NCBI GenBank assembly: GCA_014804865.1
Contig: JAAUYY010000149.1
Span: 1 to 7,447 of the forward strand
Source: Desulfovibrio sp.
GTDB lineage: Bacteria > Desulfobacterota > Desulfovibrionia > Desulfovibrionales > Desulfovibrionaceae
DNA length: 7,447 nucleotides
Reading direction: 5' to 3'
The notes beneath the pieces were generated by a model. The model was not told the DNA's origin, made no database searches, and saw nothing but the letters and a program-made list of their open reading frames with translations. Position 1 is the first letter of the stretch. Each line of letters opens with the position of its first letter. Positions 1 to 4,943 of the stretch are shown one piece after another. The translations under genes were made by a program, and so were the position numbers.

Positions 1-176
1 CATGACGTTTTTCAATCCATCACGGCTTTTATGATTCGCTATTCTTGCCCATTCTGGCTCGCCGGATCGCGCAAGGCCGCCGAATACGCGACGTATTCTT
101 TTCTGTGGCAATACTCGCGAGGCGTTCGTCGTATTTTCCCGACAACTGTTTTGCTCAAAGACATGATGGAGAATTT
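1..176. other. Gene-free leader upstream of the accessory block
   Basis: No convincing gene lies here. One frame (positions 2-34, ending in TGA at 32-34) could be the last ten codons of a gene from upstream, but too little is visible to say. Another frame is open from position 1 to 321 but runs through the 177-353 gene and lacks a ribosome binding site. The stretch contains an inverted repeat at 82-98 and an A/T-rich run just before the next gene. A weak sigma70-like pair (CCGACA at 139-144, 17-bp spacer, CATGAT at 162-167) is present. It would start the transcript after the ribosome binding site of the next gene, so it is not called. Confidence 0.4.
82..98. repeat. Perfect inverted repeat, 7-bp arms, 3-bp loop
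   Basis: The sequence reads GAATACG, CGA, CGTATTC, so the arms are exact reverse complements. It is followed by TTTTC (99-103 region). That makes it either a short operator-like palindrome or a weak intrinsic terminator for a gene ending upstream. The stem is short and only moderately GC-rich, and the T run is only four long, so terminator function is doubtful. It is the clearest symmetric element in the leader. Confidence 0.4.
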
Positions 177-353
177 ATGCTCTATACAACCCCGAAAATC
201 CGCGACAAAAAAATCGGCGAAGGCGTCCCCTTCGAGCGCATCCACCGAATTACAGGCTACCTGGTCGGAACCCTCGATCGCTTCAACGACGCAAAGCGAG
301 CCGAAGAACGCGAGCACGTGAAGCACATGACGAGGGCACATCAATGCCTGTAA
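177..353 (+). CDS. Small protein resembling the C-terminal tail of anaerobic ribonucleotide reductase NrdD
   Basis: A 58-residue protein. The start is chosen as ATG 177 because GGAG (168-171) lies five bases upstream; longer in-frame versions have no such site. Residues about 19-50 contain RITGYLVG followed by DRFNDAKRAEEREHVKH. This resembles the end of class III (oxygen-sensitive) ribonucleoside-triphosphate reductase, where a glycine in an R-[VI]-x-G-Y-L motif carries the radical. Small phage proteins of this kind are often labelled 'anaerobic ribonucleoside-triphosphate reductase'. The catalytic barrel and the four zinc-binding cysteines of NrdD are absent; the only cysteine is next to the C-terminus. 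It therefore cannot be a reductase alone. It may be a stand-alone tail comparable in concept to the GrcA spare part of pyruvate formate-lyase, or an unrelated small protein that shares the motif. Its end overlaps the next gene by ten bases, which suggests translational coupling. Confidence 0.65.
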   Translation: MLYTTPKIRDKKIGEGVPFERIHRITGYLVGTLDRFNDAKRAEEREHVKHMTRAHQCL

Positions 354-658
354 TTCCATTCGTTCCCGCATTCGCGCATCCGCGTCTTACGGACGACGCC
401 TCGATCTTCGCCGCTATTGGCGACGGAGACGCCAACGCTGGCCGCGAATACTGTCGCGCCTTGGCCGAACGCGCGATTCACGCTCGCCGCAAGCATCCGC
501 GATACGCGCGATCAAACTTCCACGCGCTCGCTGTCATCTGGAGCGAATACAGCGAATTATGTCGCGCAGTCGCTAGCGAATCCGAAGCGCGACAACTGGA
601 CGAAGCCCTCGACGTAGCCGTTACCGCCATGCGGTTTTACGGGAAAGAGTGGAAATGA
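344..658 (+). CDS. Unknown 104-aa phage protein
   Basis: I do not recognise the family. ATG 344 has GAGGG (332-336) seven bases upstream, inside the end of the previous gene. The product is 104 residues, soluble, mostly alpha-helical by composition and rich in Ala, Arg and Glu. It has no signal peptide, membrane segment or cysteine motif. The segment from about residue 28 to 73 (AGREYCRALAERA, then HARRKHPRY) looks like paired amphipathic helices. The TGA stop overlaps the start of the helix-turn-helix gene (ATGA at 655-658), so it sits within a three-gene accessory block. The overlapping alternative frame at 417-617 is poorer in composition and has no ribosome binding site. Small phage proteins in this position can be regulators or host-takeover factors, but nothing in the sequence assigns a role. 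Confidence 0.6.
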   Translation: MPVIPFVPAFAHPRLTDDASIFAAIGDGDANAGREYCRALAERAIHARRKHPRYARSNFHALAVIWSEYSELCRAVASESEARQLDEALDVAVTAMRFYGKEWK

Positions 659-840
659 AAAAAATCCTTCGCGGCTGGAAAGAGATCGAGGACTTTCTGG
701 GTATCTCCAGAAAGACCATCGTCGCCCATGGCTTTCCAGTCCGAAAGACAGGGCGAGCGAACTCGCAGATTTACGCCTTCAAAGGCGAATTGCTCCGTCA
801 CCTCGCTAACCAAAACAAGGGGAAAATCGACGATCCGTAA
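655..840 (+). CDS. Small helix-turn-helix DNA-binding protein (MerR/excisionase-like fold)
   Basis: A 61-residue protein. ATG 655 forms ATGA with the upstream stop and follows a GAGTGG-type ribosome binding site; a GTG two codons earlier (649) is possible but less likely. Residues 8-27 (WKEIEDFLGISRKTIVAHG) match a small winged helix-turn-helix of the 'WKEI-x2-(F/Y)LGIS-(x)K' type, common in phage and MerR- or AlpA/excisionase-like proteins. They are followed by a basic wing (FPVRKTGR) and a C-terminal helix (FKGELLRHLA). It has no effector domain, so it is a minimal DNA binder. It lies directly before the repeat-rich intergenic region 841-924 and the lysis genes, so a regulator acting on that region is an attractive inference. 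No integrase is visible nearby to support a role as an excisionase. Confidence 0.7.
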   Translation: MKKILRGWKEIEDFLGISRKTIVAHGFPVRKTGRANSQIYAFKGELLRHLANQNKGKIDDP

Positions 841-924
841 TCTCGCTCCCTCAAATTCCCTAATATTCCCTTACCGCTCTCTCCAAAAATCGCGCTATGA
901 TCTCTCCAAAACACAGGAGCGGTC
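841..924 (+). promoter_or_regulatory. Candidate late-gene control region with phased repeats
   Basis: This 84-bp gap is the only sizeable non-coding stretch after position 177. A -10-like TATGAT sits at 896-901. The best upstream hexamer, TTACCG (871-876), is a poor -35 with a long 19-bp spacer, which would fit a promoter needing an activator. Three TCCCT copies (847-851, 857-861, 867-871) are spaced exactly 10 bp apart, one helical turn. An 11-bp direct repeat TCTCTCCAAAA occurs at 878-888 and 901-911, the second copy overlapping the -10 and the likely start site. AGGAG at 915-919 is the ribosome binding site of the endolysin. The repeats are seen directly; promoter function is inferred. Confidence 0.45.
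878..911 (+). repeat. 11-bp direct repeat pair (TCTCTCCAAAA), 23-bp period
   Basis: Exact copies of TCTCTCCAAAA at 878-888 and 901-911 flank the TATGAT at 896-901. The 23-bp period is near two helical turns. Such pairs in front of a late operon are consistent with a regulator binding site, but could be a local duplication. Confidence 0.5.
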
Positions 925-1533
925 ATGCCCGATTATCCTCAAAATTTCGCTATCGCCAACAAGTTCACCCAGAAATGGGAAAAAGGTTACGTCAATCACC
1001 CTAACGATCCGGGAGGCGCGACTTATAACGGCGTCTCGCTCCGCTTTTTGAAGCAAACAGGAACGGACATCAACGGCGACGGCGTAATCGACGCCAGGGA
1101 CATCCTCGAGCTTTATCGCAAAAAGGATCAGGAACGCGTCGACGACATTTTTTACAAGGCGTTCTGGCGAGATCCCAAACTCGACCGCTTCGTCTTTCTT
1201 CCAGTTCAAGTCGCGCTATACGACAGCAATGTGAACACTGGCCGGACGCAATCCGCGAAATTTCTCCAACGCGCTTGCAACGCGCTCGTCAAGGCGAATC
1301 TCGCGGTCGATGGCGTTATCGGCTCGAAGACACTCGGAGCGGTTCTGGAAATTTGCGCCGACGGCAAAGCGCAAGCGCTCGGTCACGCCTTCGTCGAGCA
1401 ACGCCTGAATTTCCATAACCAGCTTGTCAACAATTCCCCATATCCAGACGGTCGCAATTACCGTCCATTTGCCGCCGGATGGCGCAATCGTTGCGAAGAC
1501 CTCCGCCGCTATCTGTGGAGTCTCCAGGCATGA
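925..1533 (+). CDS. Phage endolysin, glycoside hydrolase family 108 with C-terminal peptidoglycan-binding domain
   Basis: A 202-residue cell-wall hydrolase, expected to cut the glycan strands of peptidoglycan at the end of infection. The N-terminal GH108 domain carries the family signature W-E-K-G-Y-V-N-H-P-N-D-P-G-G-A-T at residues 18-33. E19 is the expected catalytic glutamate. Residues 48-59 (DINGDGVIDARD) form an EF-hand/dockerin-like loop with Asp/Asn at positions 1, 3, 5, 9 and 12, suggesting calcium binding. Residues about 100-200 fit the PG_binding_3 domain that normally accompanies GH108, with VDGVIGSKTLGAV at 128-140. There is no signal peptide or signal-arrest helix, so export to the periplasm must depend on a holin, which is encoded immediately downstream with a 4-bp ATGA overlap. 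The start is supported by AGGAG at 915-919. Length is normal for the family. Confidence 0.95.
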   Translation: MPDYPQNFAIANKFTQKWEKGYVNHPNDPGGATYNGVSLRFLKQTGTDINGDGVIDARDILELYRKKDQERVDDIFYKAFWRDPKLDRFVFLPVQVALYDSNVNTGRTQSAKFLQRACNALVKANLAVDGVIGSKTLGAVLEICADGKAQALGHAFVEQRLNFHNQLVNNSPYPDGRNYRPFAAGWRNRCEDLRRYLWSLQA

Positions 1534-1784
1534 AGGTTTTATTCAAAAAAATTCTTTCCGGAGTCGCTAATCTCTTTGTCAAGAAAGTTACGGTTATTGA
1601 TCCCGAAGGCGAGGAGGTTACGCAAACAAAGCCGCGCGAGGGCGTCAAGGGTATCGGCTGGATTACCGCTTTTCTCATTGTCTGGCATTTTATCCTCCAT
1701 CCCGTATTGACTTACCATTTTCCCGACTATTCCTTTCCCGCCCTGGACGGAGGATGGATAAGCGGCCTTTTTCTCGGATTGTAG
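1530..1784 (+). CDS. Holin-like membrane protein (GTA-type 3TM holin family)
   Basis: An 84-residue small membrane protein placed directly after the endolysin. ATG 1530 overlaps the endolysin stop as ATGA and has GGAG at 1517-1520; an upstream in-frame start at 1479 would lie inside the endolysin gene. Residues 1-40 are charged and probably form an amphipathic cytoplasmic or membrane-surface part (KKILSGVANLFVKK). KPREGVKGIGW leads into a hydrophobic helix at about 41-63 (ITAFLIVWHFILHPVLTY). A short second hydrophobic segment ends the protein (GGWISGLFLGL). The arrangement of a basic 'RP/RE' lead-in, a helix with an internal 'HPVL' and a terminal 'GLxLGL' resembles the 3TM holin family first described in gene transfer agents. 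Only two clear membrane segments are visible, so the class is tentative. The expected role is forming lesions in the inner membrane that release the endolysin. Confidence 0.7.
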   Translation: MKVLFKKILSGVANLFVKKVTVIDPEGEEVTQTKPREGVKGIGWITAFLIVWHFILHPVLTYHFPDYSFPALDGGWISGLFLGL

Positions 1785-1785
1785 C

Positions 1786-2121
1786 ATGAAAGAGCTGGGC
1801 AAAGATATTCTTGTAAAATTCGCGCTTCCGATTCTGGCGTCCATGGTCATTGGCATCGGCTCTTCTATCTTGAGTTGCTTGCTTGTTACCGAGCGCATGA
1901 ACGGTCGCGTTACAAGTCTTGAGACGCAAATCGCGAAGCACGAGCATGCTCTTGACCGCGACTTTCAAAGACACGAGCAGACAGTCGCCATTCTCGCAAA
2001 TCGCACGGACGATCAGGAGCGACGCTTGACGCGCCTCGAGGCTCTTGTTGGCGAAACCCAAGCCTTGCTCGCGGAGATACGAACCGACGTGAAAATTCTG
2101 CTTCGCGGCGGCCAGCAGTAG
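1786..2121 (+). CDS. Membrane-anchored coiled-coil protein of the lysis cassette
   Basis: A 111-residue protein starting one base after the holin-like gene's stop. Residues 1-11 are basic, and 12-34 form one hydrophobic helix (FALPILASMVIGIGSSILSC). Residues about 36-105 are highly charged with heptad-like spacing (VTSLETQIAKHEH, RRLTRLEALVGE, LLAEIRTDVKILL), typical of a long coiled coil. This is the usual shape of an i-spanin or of an accessory lysis/holin-like protein in phages of Gram-negative bacteria. The sequence ILSC at 28-31 also resembles a lipobox, so lipoprotein anchoring is an alternative. No partner o-spanin gene was recognised inside or beside it. The role in lysis is inferred from position and architecture rather than a specific family match. 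Confidence 0.6.
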   Translation: MKELGKDILVKFALPILASMVIGIGSSILSCLLVTERMNGRVTSLETQIAKHEHALDRDFQRHEQTVAILANRTDDQERRLTRLEALVGETQALLAEIRTDVKILLRGGQQ

Positions 2122-2132
2122 GAGCGCGACCA

Positions 2133-2606
2133 GTGGCACTCTTGCAGGAATTTCTCGAAGCCTATCAGGCGACCGGAAACGTTGAAATCGCGGAGAGGCA
2201 GAGCGGTTACAAACTGCTCAAGAATTACCCCTCCGCCGGATTTTACGTTTACGCGCTAATCGATCCCCGCGACAAGTCCATTTTTTACATTGGCAAGGGC
2301 ATAGGCGGTCGCGTTTTGAAACACGAAGAGAGAACGCGGAGAGGCGTCATCCAGAACAGGAAAAAGGTCGAGCGCATCCAGGCGATTTTCGCCGCTGGCT
2401 TGAAGGTCGAGAAACGAATTCTCGCCGCGCTTGAAAGCGAAGAACTCGCGCTCGCGCTTGAAGACCATCTCATTGACGCGTTGAGATATAGCGGACTGAC
2501 CAACATCATGCGTGGATCGACCACGTCGTCCCCTAAAGTCCTCAAAATGGCCGACGCTTTACGCGAGAGGATCAAAGACTTCAAGCAAATGTGGCTCGCG
2601 GAATAA
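2133..2606 (+). CDS. GIY-YIG family nuclease (free-standing, possible homing endonuclease)
   Basis: A 157-residue protein. The start is GTG 2133, with TAGGAG (2119-2124) about eight bases upstream overlapping the previous stop. A GIY-YIG domain spans about residues 36-127. The first motif is F37-Y-V-Y, the second F51-Y-I-G-K-G, followed by the conserved Arg at R60 in GGRVLKH. The catalytic Glu is most likely E110 in ALEDHLIDAL, and a closing LTNIMRG motif follows at 122-128. This resembles the COG3680/LEM-3-like GIY-YIG subgroup ('YVYxLIDPR..IFYIGKG'). All key residues look intact, so an active endonuclease is likely. No separate DNA-binding domain is obvious beyond the helical N-terminal 30 and C-terminal 30 residues. 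It sits between the lysis and packaging genes, a common place for free-standing homing endonucleases, though a role in DNA packaging or processing is possible. Confidence 0.88.
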   Translation: MALLQEFLEAYQATGNVEIAERQSGYKLLKNYPSAGFYVYALIDPRDKSIFYIGKGIGGRVLKHEERTRRGVIQNRKKVERIQAIFAAGLKVEKRILAALESEELALALEDHLIDALRYSGLTNIMRGSTTSSPKVLKMADALRERIKDFKQMWLAE

Positions 2607-2608
2607 TC

Positions 2609-2914
2609 ATGTCGAAGAATAACCTGAAAACAATTCGAAGCGTGGACGAAGCGAGAAAACTCGGCAGATCTGGCGGACTGAAAAGCGGCGAAGCTCGCCG
2701 CGAGAAAAAGGCGCTTCGCGAACGTCTCGAGCTCTTGCTTGCCCGCGAAGCCGACGGACTGACGACCGCCGAGGCGATCACTATCGCGCTCATCGAAAAA
2801 GCTCTTTCAGGCGACGTGCGAGCTTACGAAGTCATCCGCGACACTATCGGCGAAAAGCCTGTCGATAAACAACAAACCGAAATTTCAGGCGGCATAACCA
2901 TAGGCTGGTTATGA
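2609..2914 (+). CDS. Terminase small subunit-like protein
   Basis: A 101-residue basic protein expected to recognise the phage DNA end (pac or cos) and load the large terminase. Two parts are visible. One is a Gly/Lys/Arg-rich motif at 19-34 (GRSGGLKSGEARREKK). The other is a helical segment at about 54-88 (AEAITIALIEKALSGD, AYEVIRDTIGEKPVDK). This combination is typical of small phage proteins encoded right before the large terminase and usually named small terminase subunit. I chose ATG 2609 rather than the in-frame GTG at 2591, because the latter lies within the preceding gene. The stop overlaps the large terminase start (ATGA at 2911-2914), supporting coupled synthesis of the two subunits. 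The assignment rests on motif and position; a classical helix-turn-helix is not obvious. Confidence 0.8.
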   Translation: MSKNNLKTIRSVDEARKLGRSGGLKSGEARREKKALRERLELLLAREADGLTTAEAITIALIEKALSGDVRAYEVIRDTIGEKPVDKQQTEISGGITIGWL

Positions 2915-4215
2915 AAAAGATAACCATACCATATAAACCGCGTTATCCCGAAGTTCATGAGAAGCTGGAAGCGGCGCGATTTAGCGTAATCGTAGCGCAT
3001 CGGCGGTTTGGGAAGACCGTCCTGTCTCTCAATCATATGATCAAGTCCGCGCTTCTGCTCGATAAACCAATGGGACGCTTCGCTTTTATCGCGCCATTCC
3101 TGAAACAGGCAAAGGAAGCGACCTGGGACTATCTTAAATTTTACACGGCGCCTATTCCCAACCGTAAAGTTGACGAATCCGAGCTGTCTATTCGGTTGCC
3201 CAATAATGGGCATACCTCAAAGATTCGCATATTTGGAGCCGATACGCCCGATTCGTTGCGCGGAGCGTACTACGATGGAGTGGTTCTCGACGAAGTCGCG
3301 CAAATGAAGCCCGAAGTTTGGGGAGAAGTCATTAGACCAATGCTCGCCGACCGCAAGGGCTGGGCGCTTTTTATCGGAACGCCCAAAGGCATCAATCTTT
3401 TTTCGGAGCAATATTACAAGGCTTGCAAATGGCAAGCGGAAGGCGACTCGGAATGGTACGCGCAAAGTTTTCCGATTACGGAAACTAACGCTCTTTCCCC
3501 TCAAGAACTGGAAAAAATGCGCGGCGAGATATCCGAAAACGCCTGGCGTCAGGAGATGCTCTGCGATTTTTCCGCGAGTTCGGACGACGTTCTTATCCCC
3601 ATGCCATTGGTCGCGGAGGCGACGGGAAGACAGCTCGCGACCGCCGATTACGCCTTTTCGCCAGTCGTTCTCGGAGTGGACGTGGCCCGCTTCGGAGACG
3701 ACGCGAGCGTGATTTTTCCGCGTCAAGGCTTATGCGCTTATCCGCCCGTCGTTATTCGCGGCGCCGACAATATGGCCCTCGCCGATCGTATCGTCTTTGA
3801 AAAGCAATCGCGCGACGCCCGCGCCATTTTCATAGACGCGGGAGGCGGCTCGGGCGTCATCGACCGCTTGCGCCAACTGGGGCACGAAGTTGTCGAAGTT
3901 CCTTTCGGCGCCTCCGCTTCGCGGCCAGACCGCTACAAGAATCGTCGCATGGAAATGTGGGCGCGAATGGGCGAGTGGCTAAAATCCGGCGGCTCCATAC
4001 CCGCCGACGAAATGCTGAAAGCGGAACTATCGGCTCCAACTTACGGGTATGATTCGCGCGGCGTCATGCAACTGGAAGCGAAAGACGCGATCAAGGAACG
4101 CCTTACGCGCTCGCCGGATCGCGCGGACGCGCTGGCCCTGACATTCGCGATGCCAGTCGCCGCGAATCTGGGACAAGCGACGCCCAGGAGAGAATATGAC
4201 CCGCTCGCATGGTGA
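2911..4215 (+). CDS. terL: Terminase large subunit (packaging ATPase and nuclease)
   Basis: A 434-residue motor that pumps DNA into the procapsid through the portal and cuts the concatemer. The N-terminal ATPase has a Walker A variant H30-R-R-F-G-K-T36 and a Walker B VVLDE with D127/E128. A probable coupling motif follows at 154-160 (FIGTPKG). RQEMLCDF at 213-220 marks the linker into the nuclease domain. That RNase H-like nuclease shows D257 in GVDVARFGDDASV, D309 in IFIDAGGGSG and D403/D406 in SPDRADALAL as the likely metal-binding acidic residues. All expected motifs are present and the length is normal, so it should be functional. It belongs to the HRRFGKT-type group common in short-tailed phages. 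The gene starts within the small terminase stop and its last 20 bases overlap the GNAT-fold gene. Confidence 0.97.
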   Translation: MKKITIPYKPRYPEVHEKLEAARFSVIVAHRRFGKTVLSLNHMIKSALLLDKPMGRFAFIAPFLKQAKEATWDYLKFYTAPIPNRKVDESELSIRLPNNGHTSKIRIFGADTPDSLRGAYYDGVVLDEVAQMKPEVWGEVIRPMLADRKGWALFIGTPKGINLFSEQYYKACKWQAEGDSEWYAQSFPITETNALSPQELEKMRGEISENAWRQEMLCDFSASSDDVLIPMPLVAEATGRQLATADYAFSPVVLGVDVARFGDDASVIFPRQGLCAYPPVVIRGADNMALADRIVFEKQSRDARAIFIDAGGGSGVIDRLRQLGHEVVEVPFGASASRPDRYKNRRMEMWARMGEWLKSGGSIPADEMLKAELSAPTYGYDSRGVMQLEAKDAIKERLTRSPDRADALALTFAMPVAANLGQATPRREYDPLAW

Positions 4216-4726
4216 TTTTTCCTATAGCGTCCTGATCCATGACTGGCAATTCGCGGAAATTTACAGGCGAATGCTTCATGACGACCTGCTCTGGGCGGCG
4301 TGGCCTGATACGGACGATAACGAATGGAGCGAGGACTATTTCTGCGGGAGGCTCGCTCGCAATAATATTCTTGTCCTCGGAGGCTATGTCGGGGACGAAC
4401 TCGCGGGCGTGATGACGCTGACAGCAGTCGCGGAGAAGACTTTATGCGCGGAAATAGGCTTGACCGCGTTCCGCGAGTATTTCCCTATCGCTCGCGATTT
4501 ATGCGCGGGCGCCCTCATTCGAGGATTTGAATTGACCGGAGCGAAGTCCTTTATAGGACGTATCGCGGCGCCTCATCAACATATCTTGCGAATGTTCGCG
4601 CGGCTGGGCTTTGAAAAACTGGGACGCGTTCCAGGCATGATCTGGCATTCGCGCAAGGGAAATTTTGTCGACGGAATTCTTGTCGCGGCGACGCCGGATT
4701 CCGTCAGAGAAAAAATTGGAGGCTAA
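4196..4726 (+). CDS. GNAT-fold (acetyltransferase-like) protein of the head module
   Basis: A 176-residue protein. ATG 4196 is preceded by AGGAGA (4186-4191) five bases upstream, inside the end of the large terminase gene. The order of elements fits a GNAT fold: an N-terminal helix pair (17-33), a strand (LVLGGYVGDELAGVMTLT, about 59-76), a central strand and helix (AEIGLTAFREYF to ALIRGFE, 85-112). A late GNAT-like strand-helix follows, GRIAAPHQHILRMFARLGFEK at 121-141, where LRMFARLGFEKLG is the typical end motif. The canonical acetyl-CoA loop R/Q-x-x-G-x-G/A is not clear at 93-106, so enzymatic activity is uncertain. GNAT-like genes between terminase and portal recur in podovirus-like genomes. 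They could modify a virion or host protein, or play a structural role in head assembly. Confidence 0.75.
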   Translation: MTRSHGDFSYSVLIHDWQFAEIYRRMLHDDLLWAAWPDTDDNEWSEDYFCGRLARNNILVLGGYVGDELAGVMTLTAVAEKTLCAEIGLTAFREYFPIARDLCAGALIRGFELTGAKSFIGRIAAPHQHILRMFARLGFEKLGRVPGMIWHSRKGNFVDGILVAATPDSVREKIGG

Positions 4727-4727
4727 T

Positions 4728-4940
4728 ATGGGATTTGGAGGAGGCGGACAGAGTTACGACGCTCCCGAAGTGGAGCCCGTGCCGGAAAAGCAACCGACAA
4801 AGAGCGTCTCTGCTGGCGCGACCGCGGCCTACGAAGCGCAAAAGGACAGGCAAAAGAAAAATCGCGGACTTGTATCGTCCATTATGACGCAACGCGCTCT
4901 CGCGTCCGACGATCAGTCTGGCAAGACGACGCTTGGGTAA
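4728..4940 (+). CDS. Small Gly-rich head-module protein, unknown function
   Basis: A 70-residue protein with a strong ribosome binding site GGAGG (4718-4722) five bases before ATG 4728. It starts MGFGGGG, continues with an acidic Pro/Glu stretch (APEVEPVPEKQP), then a charged helix (AAYEAQKDRQKKNRG), and ends LVSSIMTQRAL to KTTLG. Small phage proteins with a Gly-rich start, a Pro-rich middle and an 'RG-x-xSSIxT...KTLLG' end are regularly found just before this type of portal. Their function is unknown to me. It is probably mostly unstructured and may be a minor virion or assembly component. No membrane segment or cysteine is present. Confidence 0.75.
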   Translation: MGFGGGGQSYDAPEVEPVPEKQPTKSVSAGATAAYEAQKDRQKKNRGLVSSIMTQRALASDDQSGKTTLG

Positions 4941-4943
4941 TTC

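Noticed and set aside
139..167. Sigma70-like promoter CCGACA-N17-CATGAT
   Set aside because: Matches are only four of six in each box and the predicted start would fall after the ribosome binding site of the 177 gene.
31..321. Plus-strand frame open from position 1 through 321
   Set aside because: From 177 on it overlaps the NrdD-tail-like gene, where its Ser/Thr-rich sequence looks out of frame. No ribosome binding site precedes its ATG.
417..617. 66-codon frame inside the 104-aa unknown gene
   Set aside because: No ribosome binding site, and the 344-658 frame has coupled overlaps on both sides.
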